Assembly: GCA_020466095.1 (NCBI GenBank)
Contig: CM035807.1
Location: forward strand, 15,111,985 to 15,175,984
Length of the DNA stretch: 64,000 nucleotides
Direction: 5' to 3'
From: Chlorops oryzae
Taxonomy: Eukaryota > Arthropoda > Insecta > Diptera > Chloropidae
The notes under the pieces: generated by a model
The model's database searches: none
Seen by the model: only the letters and a program-made list of their open reading frames with translations
Told to the model about the DNA's origin: nothing
In this document: positions 24,240-37,639 of the stretch, piece after piece
How positions within the stretch are numbered: position 1 is the stretch's first letter
Layout of the letters: every line of letters begins with the position of its first letter
Program-made: the position numbers and the translations under genes

Positions 24240-25785
24240 TTATATTATATTGGAATGAAATGGTGAAGGGAAAAAGAAAAACTGAAGAAAAAGAAACAAA
24301 AATTTGTACTTCAAACGTTGCAATTTAATCGCAATATTTAATCGGTTCGAGGTTGACCACGTGAACTGCGATCAGCGAGCAATCAGTCTCAACGCTTGCC
24401 GGTTAAAGCAACAACTAAAGATCAGTTCTGATTAGAAGACTGAGGCTAGCTGGAAGAAAATAAGCTAGATCCAATTGAAAATTCGCTAACTTATTGAGTT
24501 GGTTTTGAAAATCATAAACTGATACTCATATAATTGCTTAGTTTTCAAGAATTCGTTTTTAGTAATTTTTTAACCCATGAAAATACATAGAATCAATTAC
24601 AATCAGAAGCGCAATTTATTGGAATAAGTTTAAAATAATTGCATGTGTTGAACATTTGGAATTACATCGTATAAATCTGGAACCGATAAGAAAATATTTT
24701 TCAAAAGAAAATATAAAAAAAAATTTTTGTTTAATACTCTGGAAATCTGTGAATCTTTTTCATCGGTCTTGGCTTTCTTTTTAGAAATACTGGCCTATCA
24801 GAAACTATTATTGTGAGAGAAAGAAGCCAAAATCAAGAGAGGGAAACGAGTTATATTTACTCTCTTTTTTCGCGATCATTGATTCTCTTTTGTGTTCGCT
24901 CTTATTTTCAGTTTTCACGTGGTTTAATTGAAAGAGAAAATCCGAAGATTCTTAAAAACTCAATTGATATTTTATTTCAGCAATTAAATTTACATATATG
25001 TATGTATGTCGATTTCTTCCATATCGATGAAACAGTCAATGATTTTATGATGAAAGTAGTTTTCCTGAGATCGAGCATAGGGTTTTTCCGAATGTGCTAC
25101 TATACGTTCGAAAGGTATAAAATAGAGGCTATTAAGCTTCGAAATGAATTTTATCGGAAATACGGAATTTTATAATATTGCGTTGCGACTCGAGGCATAG
25201 GTATTATTAACTTCATTTTATCATTCAAACTGGACAAGATGCTTTCGTATGCGACGAAGGCACAATTAAAAGGCCTCCTTCAACACTAGAAGACTCAAAT
25301 ATTAGGCCTATATTTTTTTTGGGAAATTCACTTTAAAGTTATATGGCAGAATATATATTTGTCAGAATTAAAAAAAGATTTTATCTTATTACTACTGTTA
25401 ATATATGCATTTCGTATATCTCAAATCTATTTTGGTAATTGCCGTTACGTAAATTTTTTATATAGCGTACAGTTCTTTATTAAAGGTACAAAACAAATTT
25501 TTTTTTGCAGATACTTGAAGATAATTTCGGGGCGACGATATACATACATACTTCTACGATTAATTTTTAATCACAAAAAAAAAAAAGAAAAATAAATAAG
25601 TTAATGTTAAATTTTTTTGTTAAAATCTGAAAAACAAGGCAGTACAGTACTTATAAATTTATCCGTACACAAGTCACCATGATTTCAACAATCAATTTAT
25701 CTCAAAGGCTAGCAACAAATTAAGAGATCTCCAATATCGAAAAACTTTGTTGAAAAGGGATTCTTTTTTGAAATTCTTGTTCCAC
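24240..25785. other. Region upstream of aralar1 exon 1
   Basis: Pyrimidine- and AT-rich DNA that should hold the proximal aralar1 5' UTR and promoter. ATATAATATAAAAG precedes the ATG directly. One 120-codon frame on the plus strand (24813..25175) has no recognisable domain and is most likely chance. No further gene is seen. Confidence 0.5.
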
Positions 25786-25789
25786 GGAC

Positions 25790-26497
25790 TCAGACAATTT
25801 CCATATTTTTCGGATTTTTAATCGAGGCTTTAATATCGCTCAAATTCTAGTTTCAGAGATATATTCTCAAAAAATTCGATTTTGGAGCAGTTTTTGAGAT
25901 CTTGTGACAGACCTAAGATCTGGAGCTACCCTAAATAATAGACCTTTTAAAAAAAATTTTTTGGAGAGGATGTTTATGGCTACAAAGGAAGCATAAGTGC
26001 CAAATTTCGTTCAAGTCCCATTTGAATTTCGGGTGCAGGAGACAATTTTCCAAAAACGCCCTTCTGCCACGCCCACTTTTACAATTTTTTGAAATCATAT
26101 TGCTTGCCTTTAAACATGTACAAACATCAAATTTCATCAAAATATCTTGAAAAACTTTGATTTTAGAGCAATTTTTGTGATTTTCGTAACAGACCCTAGT
26201 ACTGCAGGTACCCCTAAAAATGGTCCGATCGGGTCGATTCTCGAGCTTGTTCTTACTCATGTCCACGTGAGCACGCATACCGAATTTCGTCAAGATATCT
26301 CAGTTTCTTCGATGAGAAAACGGTATACAAACAGACGGACAGACGGGCGGACAGACGGACATGGCTAAATCGAATCTCCTGGTGACGCTGATCATTTCTA
26401 TATATATTTTGTATGGTCTATCTAGACTGGTTCTGGGTGTTACACACAACCACACAAACGCAATATACCCTCGACACAGAGTGTGTCGGGTATAAAA
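25790..26497 (+). mobile_element. Helentron-like (HINE) family A copy, 5' truncated
   Basis: It matches the copies at 19794 and 57934 from the middle of the body onward, including CAGACCCTAGTACTGCAGG, the GACGGACAGACGG tract, CGCTGATCATTTCTATATAT and the terminal CTCGACACAGAGTGTGTCGGGTATAAAA hairpin. The ACAAGTAAGG start and first hairpin are missing. The longest open frame inside is a chance translation. Confidence 0.72.
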
Positions 26498-26499
26498 AT

Positions 26500-28255
26500 A
26501 CTCGAATCGAAAAAGTTCTACTAAAATGGGAATTGCTATTTTTAAATGTTTCGATGCTTTCAACCAGGAACTTCAGACATAGATACATATGTACATATAT
26601 CCGAGATACTTTTATCAGGGTGTTCAATTGTCAAGATGATGGAAAAAGACTTCTTTTTTAATGTATTCGATTTTTTTAAACTTTTTTCTTAGGCTTCATG
26701 ACTGAAAAGTTTCCTAATTAAGAATTCCCAACTCTTTTTTCTCGCATGATATAAAATGTTGTTCTATTTTCTATCATATCAAATATAATATACTGAGACC
26801 CAATTTGTATTAAAGAAGTATTCTTCGAAGCGGAAAAATGTTGTCAGCAATAATACAAAACGCTCAAAAACAAAATAATCAAACATTGTTTTTCAAATAA
26901 AATAAACATTTTTATTGAAGATTATAAAAATTATTGATTTGCACAAACAAAAATGCATTTAAAATTGAGACCTTCGTCAACAGAGTCTCTTCGGAGGAAT
27001 GACGTTTATTTTTATTTATTTTTTTGTAAACAGATTTCGGCATAAACAAAAACGAAACTCGCTGATAAAGAATTTCATCAGCGATCCACGCAATCTTTGA
27101 TTAAAAAAAAAAAATAAATAAATAAATATTCAGCATTCAATACGCCGGAAAGTTAATTATAATTGCATTTTATCAGCGTGGAAAACAACCGTTTCGAAGG
27201 AAAATAACAATAAACAGCCTGTTTACAAAAATATTTTAAATGTAAAAATGAAATAACGAACCGGGGAAATAATCTTTGAAATAAAACCTCAAGCAAATTT
27301 CATTTGAAATTTATAGCTAGCGATGGTTTGAAAGGAATAAAAGGATCAGGCAAGACTTTGAAACAGAGCGGAAGTCACATCAATCAATTTTGGAATGTTC
27401 GTCGAAAATCACAAACTTTGAAGATGTGATTAGCTTTGATAAATATGTATGTATAAACAGCGAAACTCTTAATAAATAAACAGTACACTTTGTTCTACTT
27501 CGGGTTATTCTTCAACCCAGTGTGTCCATTTGATTGGAGCTGAGGCTCTCCAAAGTCCGGAATTATTATTATTATTATTATTTATATAAATAGACACTAA
27601 TGGTCAGGGATTCAAAATGCCTCTAATGAAATTATTATTGATATTAAAAGTTCTGCAGAAAATCCACGGAAATTACGAGTTCTTTGTCTCTTTGGGAGAG
27701 AAAATTTCCTTCGAAAAATTTCTACATTCCGGAAATTAATAAAAAAAAAGCCTTGTAAATATTCTTTTATTTATTTTATTTAAAAAAAAAGTTAAATTTA
27801 TGACAGACAAATAACACTTGGCAACGGTTTGCATATTTGGCATAGACTCTTGCTTTCCTAGTCACAACAAAACGTTAAGGCCACGAAAGCTCAGACGTCC
27901 GCATCGTCAGCCAATTTTAATGATACCGAATTTAGAAGCGATTAGCTCTCACTTTTCAATACCGCGGATCAATGAACTTTATCTTCTTGCGTTCATGTGC
28001 GAAAGATTGCGGTATTTAAATTAAATTCATTTTTTTTTTTTGGTGTCTACAGGAAAAATATATTAATCTATATAGATCAAATATAGGTTAAGATATGTAT
28101 AATGCACTGCATTTTATATGTGGAATATGATAGCGAGAACTTTTGCTGTGGCACTGTAGCCAGTTTTGGGGAATCTCCTCTAAATTAAAAGGAACTGTTC
28201 TTTAGGAGAGACTTAGGAGAAGAAAGTCCTTTGGCGAGTTTTAATGAGAATCAGC
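26500..28255. other. Non-coding AT-rich stretch
   Basis: No gene or clear mobile element was seen. It contains a short (ATT)n tract near 27563 and chance frames only. If the distal aralar1 exon at 41431 is real, this is intronic. Confidence 0.45.
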
Positions 28256-28256
28256 C

Positions 28257-28484
28257 CGATTCTAAATATTCCCTGGGAGTTTTTCATTGCGGATTTGAAA
28301 AAAAAAAATCTGTCTTTCTAAACACACTGGGGAAACGAATTCTAAGGAACCAAATATTATGAAGATTTTTAAGAAAAGATCATCACATTTTTTCTTTTAT
28401 TGACGCTTAATAACCTTCCTTTTTCCGCGGAGAAAAATTTCTGGGGAAAAAACTCCCGGGGAATATTCATTTAGAATAGGGATG
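28257..28484. mobile_element. Candidate MITE
   Basis: CCGATTCTAAATATTCCCTGGGAGTTTTT on the left pairs with the reverse complement of AAAACTCCCGGGGAATATTCATTTAGAATAGGG on the right, giving inverted ends of about 30 bp with mismatches. It is non-coding. The target duplication is unresolved. Confidence 0.5.
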
Positions 28485-29060
28485 AATATGTTTTGGTTTT
28501 TAAAAGATTTCAAAATATATTTTAAGCCAGCTTTCTCCTTTTTTTTTGTTTTTTTTGAGGCAACAGTGAGCTGTGGACACTGTTGAGATACTGACCCATT
28601 TCTATTCATCGAAAGACTACTTCAAGAGTTTTCAAAATTGAAACGAAATAGAATTTTTTTTGATGATTTGAAGCTTTTCCTTGAATACAAAGATCCTTTT
28701 GATGAAGTAAGACGCACTACGAACGAATTGATTGGAATTTTCTATAGTTTTTATGAATTTTTCTGAGATCACTTGAAAAATCCTAGAATTTTTCAATGAA
28801 AACTTCACTGCGAAGAACTCCTAACGGAATGCCTTATTTTTTCACACAGCGATGTCATTGGAAATTCGTGCATTACCGATTTCGCTTACCATTTAAAGCA
28901 ATATTTCCGAATTTAGATAATTAATTTATAGCAGAAAGTTTTCTATACGGCGTTGGAAACATTTTTTCAAAACATATTAGGAGTATTGACAAGGAAGAAA
29001 AACTTCAAAACATCATTTTAAGATGATGAACTTTTTGTATACAACTTATATAGAATAATG

Positions 29061-29301
29061 TGGCTCTCGGATAGCGTAGGGGATGCATGCTATGCAATTG
29101 ATCCCAGAGTCCGAGGTTCGATTCCCGGCACAGGCGAAACGGAGTGTAATTTTTCAAGCCTAGCACTGGTTTTTCAAAAAATCGCATGTTAGGGGCTCAC
29201 TACATAATAAGACATACACTCACGAGAATACAAGAAAACCTCCTTGGTATCACAATGGGCCGATTAACGGCCTAAGTGGCAGCCACTTCAACCTACCTTT
29301 C
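29061..29301 (+). mobile_element. tRNA-derived SINE (family 1)
   Basis: A plus-strand copy of the element at 7941: the head TGGCTCTCGGATAGCGTAGG contains the A box, followed by B box GGTTCGATTCC and the 3' end GTGGCAGCCACTTCAACCTACC. The flanks TATATAGAATAAT and TATATAAAATAAT are a 13-bp target duplication with one mismatch. Confidence 0.85.
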
Positions 29302-32300
29302 TATATAAAATAATACGCTGGGAAAAATTATGGGTTAAAGTAGGCGAAATCCCATAACACTTTCAATAGGGGCATTCACAAGGAAGGTGGAATTCTTTCG
29401 GAAAATTTCGGCGTCGGAATATTTTCGATTTTAATTCGTCAGTTTTTGTTTACAAATAATGCTAATCAGTAAGGCATTACTGGTTAAATTTTATTTTCAA
29501 TTTACTGATTCATACAAGAATTCAAAATTCTATCAAGAAATAATGGAAGAAAAGATTCACGCCTTACGGGGTTTCCCGGTGGGAAGTGAGTTTTTTTTCT
29601 CTGCCATGAAAGTTCAAGATTTATATAATATCACATAACCTAAATATACAAAAGCCTCCTTAGAAGAGGACGGTTTCCCGATCGAAAAAGTTTTTAATGA
29701 TTTTTGTTGAGCTCAACTTTCCAGTCAAAAGTTTCTTTTTCATTGGTGCTCACTCAAGGGGGGCAATGATTTGTTATTTGTAATGTAAATTAATTATTTA
29801 TTTTTTGAATTTCTTTATTTCCTTATTTTTAATGAATATATGAATATATGATTGTTGTAAGCAACTGAAGCTTGCTTAAAATTAATAATAGACTTCTACC
29901 GCCCTCGTTGGCATGGCCTCTAAGTGACAAAATAGTGAGCGCCGCCAATGTTCATGCTACAGTAAAATCCCTCATTGGGCTCAACACAATTTTCTTAAAA
30001 TTTTCGTCTTCGATTACTACAAAATTTCTTCGAAATACCTTTTTGCTCTTTGAATAATTGTCCCTCAATGAGATTGTTTGCTCACGAGGGATTTTTCTTT
30101 ATACGGACCTTAATCCTGGAGAACTGAAATAGGTCTTAAGCCGCTTTGTTGATGATTCCGAAAAAGTTTTGCACTCCTAAAAAGATTATCGTTCCGAAAA
30201 AGAAACATTTTGCCATTTCGGGAGGATATCGAGTCGATTTTATTTGAAAGGATAATGTTTAAAATGAAAGCAGAACCTCTATGGGCCTATCGATGGATCT
30301 TGAATCTCCGTAAAACATACATTGAGCGAACTTAACCATGATTTTTTTAAAAGGGCGCATTGTTATTCACAGTCCTTTTGATTTTCGAGCAGAATAAAAA
30401 TTTCAAAACAAAAATGGTTAAGTCAACAAGATTTTTGGTTGATTTAAAAGGAAATATGTTTAGTTACATTTCTTTTCGTTCGGTATAATTCTCATTTGTT
30501 TTATAAAATAGGACATATAAGACATTAATTCATCTTAGACTTTTTTAAGCATTGCGAAAGCAGTCACGACAACGGAGTGACAAAATCGGATGAAGTCCGT
30601 CCGATGGCTATTTTTTGGGGTTATGTTCAGCAGAGGGTTCTGTGGCCATTTTTTATAGGTATTTTTTTTTTTGAATTTTTTTTATTTTAAAAATTATCTT
30701 GTCATTTCAAGGTAAGTTCAACAATTTAAATTTAAATCCATTTTTAAAAATTATTATGTCAATTCAACTTGAAATATGGTTGATTCAAAAGGAAAATCTT
30801 TATTTTTTCCAACAAGAAAAATTGTTAAAATTAAAAATATTCCTTATTGAAGCCGTTTTGTATATTTTTCCTTTTGATTTAACCAGTTTTCTGGTTGATT
30901 TTTTTCTCTGTATACAAAGAACCTACAAAGTGACATGAACTGAAGAGGTTTTTGTATTGAAATCTTTAATCGCAATTTCAATGCACTTCATATTAACCCG
31001 TGACTGCAAAGGAAAATAAACTCAAAACAAATTATAAAGGAAAAAAATAAAGCGCAAAAACAAAAACAATGGCCTTTAATCAATAATTGCATTGGAAAGA
31101 TATCACTCGCGGAAGTGAAAAGTCCGTTACGGTAAATGTTTGCATGTGTCTTTGATTTTTGATTTTTTGCAACGCTTTAAACATTGTTTACATTCAAGAT
31201 TTATGCAAATACGCGTAAACTCGATAATGAGCTTGACACAGACATGGCCGCAGACCCCCACGAATGAACGCCCAAACACACACACACACAAACACCCCCG
31301 CACACAGATAAGATACAAATGTTTATTTCTTATTCTATCGCCGGAAAAGCGTGTGCGAATCTCTCTTTTTTTTTTGGATTAAGTTTTTCATGTGATTCTT
31401 TCCACACTTCCAAAGTCATTGCGGTCAAAAGCTTATTAAATATTCGAAAATTCAAATGAAAAAACAAAAAAAACTAAAACAAAAAACAGCTGGCTCGGTC
31501 TCAGCCACAGATCGGAAAGCTCATCGGTGAGTGGGTGCAGCAGCAATTAGTTTTGCTGCCCGGCAATTAAATCATATCACCACCTTGCCGCGACATTGGT
31601 CGGAGGGTTCAAGGACAGGAAATTCACGGATAAAATTATACTATAAAATTATAATTGCCAAGAACAACTGATTTCGTGAAAGTGGTTCTTCTCTTATTTT
31701 TTTTTTTACCTCCACTGTATCCGTTTCGGGCATAGTTTTTCTTTGGTTTTTAGCGCGCACACAAATTTATTAATTATTTTCAGAGATAATTCTCACTTTG
31801 ATGGATAAAAGATAAATTTTATTATATAAAAGATAATTTATATTAAAATTTTTTTTTTTTATTTATAAAATGAGACCATCAAAAAAAACACTTTTCAATG
31901 AAAAAAAAATTTTTTTTTTGCTCTTTTGAAGGCAGAAAATAGAATTTTAATTGCGAAAATTTTAATAAAATGAAATTTTAATTTCGCTAGATATTTTTTG
32001 AAACGGATCTCTCCGACGTTGAGCGCGTGAAAATGTTCCCGCACGACTGTCGCTTTCGATTGTGGCGGTTTGAGTCAGAGGCACGTAATCTCTGCCATAA
32101 TTCTAATGGACAGACTAAGGGGAAAAGCTTTTCACATTCACATTATTCCATTGCTCTGGGGTTTTTTTTTATTTTCTGATTTTTGTCGTTTTTCATTTCT
32201 CTAGAAAAATATCTATGTGCACAATCGGTCGTACCTACAGTACGATATGTTTGTGCCATTGCAATAAAATGAAGCATATGATTTTTGCTGTGCAAAACCG

Positions 32301-33280
32301 AAAACAATGCGCAAACATCGCTTGTGTGCAATTATTGCATTCATTGATTAATTCCGATGATTACATCGAGAGAAATTTTCAGATGATTTCATTTCAAATA
32401 ATATGCATACATGATAAGACTGTCTTCTGGCATAATAGTCTTTCGATGTATTTTTCTTCTTTTCAAGATCATTTAAAAAATAGTGGTATTCAAGCAGCTG
32501 AGGAAATTGAAGTGTGCAAATTTTGCCCTTTTGTATGAACGACCCAGTGAAGAACGAGTGAAAAACTTGTGCGATAACTTGGCTCAAATTTTGCCAATCA
32601 AAATCGATGTGCAATATTTGCCCAGCCGCGGGTTTTTTTTTTATACAAACAAATTTGCACAAACGCAAAATTTGCGAGGGTGCAAAAATTTTACACCTGC
32701 TTGAATCTCACTAATGAAACATTTTGTTCGAAAAAGAGGAACGTTTTTTAATTTCTTTTGTTTTGATGTTTTTTTTTTCAGCGTACATACTTGAAATTGT
32801 TTATTGCTAAAAATAAAAAAGTATTTTATTTAGATTTTTTTGGAGGTATTTCTAAAGTGATGGATATTTAGCAATTATTTGTGACAACTATAAAAATAAA
32901 CACTCTCAACTGGCAATTACTGGTGTCTCATCAAAATGAGAATTACTAATAAATCTGGCTTTTAGAGGAAAATGCTTCATAAAACTAAATATTATCAGAT
33001 TACAAATCGAGAAAAATATTTATGTGTGTATTTTGTTTTGGCATTTTCCCCATTTAATATCGATCTAATTAGAACAGTTTTGGTGTCAATTTTGAAATTT
33101 TAAGAGCTCTCATATGTACCTATAAAACATGATAATGGAATCTTTGACTTCTCTCCTAGCACCACCACAAATCGTCTCATATTCTACCGCATTACAATCG
33201 AAAATATATCGCGCCTTCAATATGAAAGTTTTTCCAGATATCAAAAAAACTATATTCGACCTTCAATCAAATTTTTTTTA
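29302..33280. other. Non-coding AT-rich stretch
   Basis: There are chance frames and simple repeats only, including a (CA)n run near 31280. A degenerate copy of the ATAATTCTCATTTGGTTTATAAAATGGGAC repeat (see 36239) lies near 30488. Two overlapping plus-strand frames at 32215..32704 resemble no family I know and lie among repeated GCAAATTTTGC words. Confidence 0.45.
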
Positions 33281-33281
33281 A

Positions 33282-33417
33282 AGCCCGGTAGCGTCTAGCG
33301 ATGCCATATGGCATCACTGAAAGGGTTCGTTTTCTGTCATCGCCATACCTGAACCACTTCATATTTTAATTTACTTCTTATACATATTTATTTTTCTTAA
33401 TTCAGGCGCTACCGGGT
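33282..33417. mobile_element. Short MITE with CCCGGTAGCG ends
   Basis: AGCCCGGTAGCG at the left and CGCTACCGGGT at the right are inverted. TAA lies on both sides (33279-33281 and 33418-33420). Inside is a perfect 16-bp palindrome, GATGCCATATGGCATC. It is 136 bp long and non-coding. Confidence 0.6.
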
Positions 33418-33558
33418 TAAGGTCATCCTTTCTTAAGGCCCGTGAAATGCGTGCTTTCTAAACCTTGGTAATGCGGAAATTATTGTCCAAAACTAGGGAA
33501 ATTTCTCAAATTTTATCATAATTTTTGTAAATCTAAAACTCATTTCAAAATGAAATAT

Positions 33559-33695
33559 TCAGGAATGCTCTAGAAATCGATTCCGAATAAAAAAAAAAAC
33601 TTTCGTAATCAATGTGAAATCAATAGAAATCGAAAATCAATAGAAATATAAGAACTTTCATGTTTATTCGGATTCGATTTCAAGAGCACGCCTGA
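33559..33695. mobile_element. Short MITE, related to the copy at 7.8 kb
   Basis: TCAGGAATGCTCTAGAAATCG at the left pairs with the reverse complement of CGATTTCAAGAGCACGCCTGA at the right. Both arms continue into CCGAATAAA. The same arms flank 7790..7902. Confidence 0.62.
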
Positions 33696-34756
33696 TCATC
33701 CAATATTTAAAAAAAAATTCTTCAAATTTATTTTTTCAGTGTACATTTTTGCTTTGTTAATGGCGAAGTCAAACTTGAACGAGTGCTTCAAGTATTCGGA
33801 AATCACAAAGTTATGACGTTGAATTTGTTGGCGTCAGACTTAAGCAGCTATAGAAAGCTTTTGTTGTATTTTACTGTGATAAAATGGAGATTAAAATGTA
33901 ATTAGTTAGGTACTTATATAAAAATTGCAGGTCGTTTGCATTTAAGTTGATTTCGTTCAGTTAAAATCTGTTCATAGTTTCATTTAAAAAAATTACAGCT
34001 TTCTATTCCATATTAAGTTTCAAAGAAGGAGTAAAAAGATTGTAAATGAAAAATTTTCTTTAAAATGCATTAACCTTTTGGCGACTGATTTCTAATCCGC
34101 TGGATAATGCTGTTATTTTCCACTTATAACGAAAGATGATGATGTGTTGTTTAACCAGGCGATGTTTCAACTTGTTTTGATCAATTATATATGTAGGTGC
34201 TGAAGTAACCCAGCGGCGAAAATTCCGCTTACAGAAGCGATGAACGGCAACAGATTTCGTATGTGGTAGACGGTAATGAATACGACCTCATATACCATCC
34301 TGGTATACTTTTGTTCGAGCGTGGCCGTTTTTTAAGAGCGAACGCATACTACCACCACATAAAGTAAGCTATTAAAAGGCAGGTCGCTTACAGTCTCCTT
34401 TACTTTGTAGGCGGTAGGCAGTTTTTTTTTCCCCAACAGAAAAAGGCTTGGAACTTTTTGAACAACCAATAATATTACAAAATTTGCGCTTCTAATCTAT
34501 AAAAATTTCTAGAAATTGCATTCATTTTCACTAGAAAGAATCAATTTCTAATATGCCTGCGACACGTAGATCGAAATTGCTTAATTTCAAAAGATTTCAG
34601 AACAAATTTGACATTTGAAATTGATGCAATTTATATTTTGTTCTGAAAATGCTCAATTCCGATGTAGGTACGTGTGGCAAGCATATACATAAGTCTATTA
34701 GTTTTTAAAAAATTGGGAATTAAAAAAAAATTTTTTTTTTGAATGAAGCAAATACT

Positions 34757-34930
34757 TAGGGGTATTTACACATTTGACAATTTTGTCAAAATCTATTTCA
34801 AAACAATCTTCAAAAAGTATACACGTAAGAATTTTTGACATCAAAATCGTTTTTTGAATCGAAAAATCATTTTAAATTTTGAAGTCAAATTTTTTTGATG
34901 TCAAACGTCAAAAGTGTAAATGGGCCCTTA
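34757..34930. mobile_element. Candidate MITE
   Basis: TAGGGGTATTTACACATTTGAC and the complement of GTCAAAAGTGTAAATGGGCCCTTA form inverted ends around an AT-rich core of TCAAAATC words. The right flank repeats TAGGGGTATTTA, so the exact end is uncertain. Confidence 0.5.
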
Positions 34931-36238
34931 GGGGTATTTAAAAAATATATATATACGGCGGCGCCGAACTTTGAATACACTGAAAAAAAAGTTGACGTTT
35001 CTTTTTAAGTTTTGTGAAAAAAATTTTCTCAGTGTAAAAATTTAAAAAAAATTTTTTGGATTCCCTGTTTTATTGAAAGACACCCAACGTTTGTTTCGTC
35101 TGCCTAGCTTTATTGGTTTTTGATATATAAAATTTTGAAATCAAGCTTACTGAAAACGGATTTTCAAGGATATCTAAAGGACTATTCAAATTAGAAAACT
35201 AAAAAGTGGTCCCTACAGTGTTTTTAGATGGCACCTATCGAAAAATCAACAAAATTTAAAAATTCCTTTCATGGTGCCGCATGCCTTTGCTCAACCGGCA
35301 AGACCCTTTGAACTTATTTCTACATGTCTACCTACACTATTACAAATATCTTCGGCAACAATGACTTCCCTTCGAAAAATATTATGCATAGTCGTTACTT
35401 CAGAAAGAGGGAGGACGTTCGAATGTCGCCTATAGGCTATAGCCAGCTGACGGCGTCAAAGGGCTAAACAGTGAAGATGGTTCGTTGCATTCACTTTCGG
35501 GGAAGCACCAAATTCCGTTTCAGCTTTCAGCTGAGTATGCATGAAGTCGGTCTTCTTGTTTTCTGATCCGTCGGCTTTTCGCAATTCCCTTTTATCTCTT
35601 TTATAATAATAAATAATCGCAGAAAACATTTCATTCAACACATTTCATTCACTCAAGTATTGACGATCACTAATTTATTTATGCCCCCACTGTACTTGCA
35701 ATTAAAAGAATTTAAATTAATTTGAAATTAGAAAAAAAAGAGAAATAAATCAAAAATAATTTGACTGTTCATGAATAATGTGCTCGAGGAAAGAGTCAAA
35801 GCTTTTGATTATTCTAACGGCAGCAGCAACACTTTTTATTTCAAATTTTTTTCTATTTTTTTTTTTCAAGGCCAAAAGTTGACGAGAGTCGCCAACTGAA
35901 GATTATAGAAGAAGAATTTTCTTTGCATGTTGACGTTTGCTCATGTCTCGCGTCATTTGCTCTTATGACCATTTATGTGGAAAAATGTTAAAATACTTTT
36001 ACATACAGGGTGTTTAACCACTTGAGTGCTGTGGGAAAAAACCTTTTACTTAGTTACTCCTGCACACGGCCGTGTTCAACGTAAAACCAGGAACTGGCGA
36101 CGCACAGTGTCGCGAGTCCATACATTTCTTGCCCAAAAATAGAAGGAGTTGCCCAAGAGAAACAAAAACCTAACAGCAAAAAGGCCCACCGGGCCCGATT
36201 TTCCCGATTGCTTCTAGGCCCAGTCCGCCCCTCGTCTC
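34931..36238. other. Non-coding stretch
   Basis: No gene was recognised; only short chance frames on both strands. ATACAGGGTG at 36004 and its inverted copy CACCCTGTAT near 37630 may be the ends of a larger element that encloses the repeat at 36239. Confidence 0.4.
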
Positions 36239-36978
36239 GATAGTCGATAGTCTGAAATATCGATAGTATCAATAGTACTACCGGAAGATATATTTTAAAA
36301 TGTATACTTATTTTATTGGAAAATTGCTAGTGATTTCAATCAAGCATGTTTGAGCTGTTTAACGTTTAAATATCCACCATTTGAAAGTTTTAAATTTAAT
36401 TGTTGTTGTTCATACTTCATATTCGACCCTTGAAATAATTAATTTTAATTTTTGTTTGAATTCTTCGGGCTTAGGGTCCAAACATTTCTGTTATGAAATG
36501 TCAATTTTTTTTTTTAATTAAAAAAAAATGGTGGTCCTATAATAATTTAATAAAATACTGTGCATAAGTATCCCTCCACATTTAATATCACGTGGTAATA
36601 TACAAGAAGCCGAATTTTAAAACCTTTTTTACTCAATTCTGTATACTTTGTACCCAGTACTGATGCTAGACAGTATTTCGGTGACTCTTTTCCCTTTGAT
36701 ATTGAAAAAAATCTCTTTATTACCGTTTTCTTTAGAAAAGTGATCAGTAAAAAAAAAAATCCCTTGTAAACATTTGAAGTGATTTTTGTTTAAAGTTAAA
36801 ATCGAACAATTCCATGAAAATGAAAAAACCCCTCGTTCTGGCACCAGTGCATAGAATAAAATGTTAACATGACGCCTATAATTCTCATTTGGTTTATAAA
36901 ATGGGACACTTAAGACTCGCAGTGTTTCTGAAGATTTTTCGAGACGTGATGAAGCAAGAACGTGCGTAAGTCATAATC
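36239..36978. repeat. Dispersed repeat preceding an (ATC)n tract, copy 1
   Basis: Blocks such as GGAAGATATATTTT, GCTAGTGATTTCAAT, GGTGGTCCTATAATAATT, TGTGCATAAGTATCC and GACGCCTATAATTCTCATTTGG also occur in the same order at 49740..50170. Both copies run straight into a (CATCAC)n tract after CGTGCGTAA. The microsatellite is thus part of the repeat family. Confidence 0.75.
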
Positions 36979-37026
36979 ATCATCACCATCATAATCACCA
37001 TCATAATCACCATCATAATCACCATC

Positions 37027-37058
<32 letters not shown>

Positions 37059-37420
37059 CATCACCAACATCATCACCATCTTCAACACCATCATCATCAC
37101 CAACTTCACCATCATCATCACCATCATCATCATCATCACCATCATCGTCACCATAATCATCACCATCATCATCATTAACCTCATCATCATCATCACCATC
37201 ATCATCATTAACCTCATCATCATCACCATCATCAACACCATAATCAACACCATCATCATCATTAACCTCATCATCACCAACCTCACCATCATCATCATTA
37301 ACCTCATCATCATCACCATCATCAACACCATAATCATCACCATCATCATCATTAAACTCAACCTCACCATCATCATCCCCATCATCACCGACTTCACTAT
37401 CACTATCGTCTTAACTATCA
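36979..37420. repeat. (CATCAT/CACCAT)n microsatellite
   Basis: About 440 bp of imperfect CAT/CAC triplets. Open frames across it would encode only Met/Val-rich peptide on the minus strand and are not genes. Confidence 0.95.
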
Positions 37421-37639
37421 TCATCACCATAAAAAAAGAGTAAAAAAATTTATCCAGTCTAAAATGAAAGTTGAACTTTGTCAAATGGGAAAAAATCGTA
37501 AAAAATTCAATTTTTTCCAACTTTTGTTGTCTATAGTTCAAAAACTAAGCCATCGATTAAATCGTGTGATATACCAAATTTATGGTATAAACGGGTTAAT
37601 TTTGAACATTTATTTCATTCATTCAAATGTCACCCTGTA

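Noticed and set aside
24813..25175. 120-codon plus-strand frame upstream of aralar1
   Set aside because: Low-complexity AT-rich composition, no domain and no promoter; most likely chance.
27818..28024. 68-codon plus-strand frame and its minus-strand counterpart
   Set aside because: Neither strand gives a recognisable protein; the minus strand is interrupted by stops.
32215..32704. Two overlapping plus-strand frames (107 and 73 codons) resembling a frameshifted gene
   Set aside because: No known domain, no splice context, and the region is made of repeated GCAAATTTTGC-type words.
36894..37541. 215-codon Met/Val-rich minus-strand frame
   Set aside because: A translation of the (ATC)n microsatellite with chance ends; the same happens at 50087..50831 and 63294..63998.
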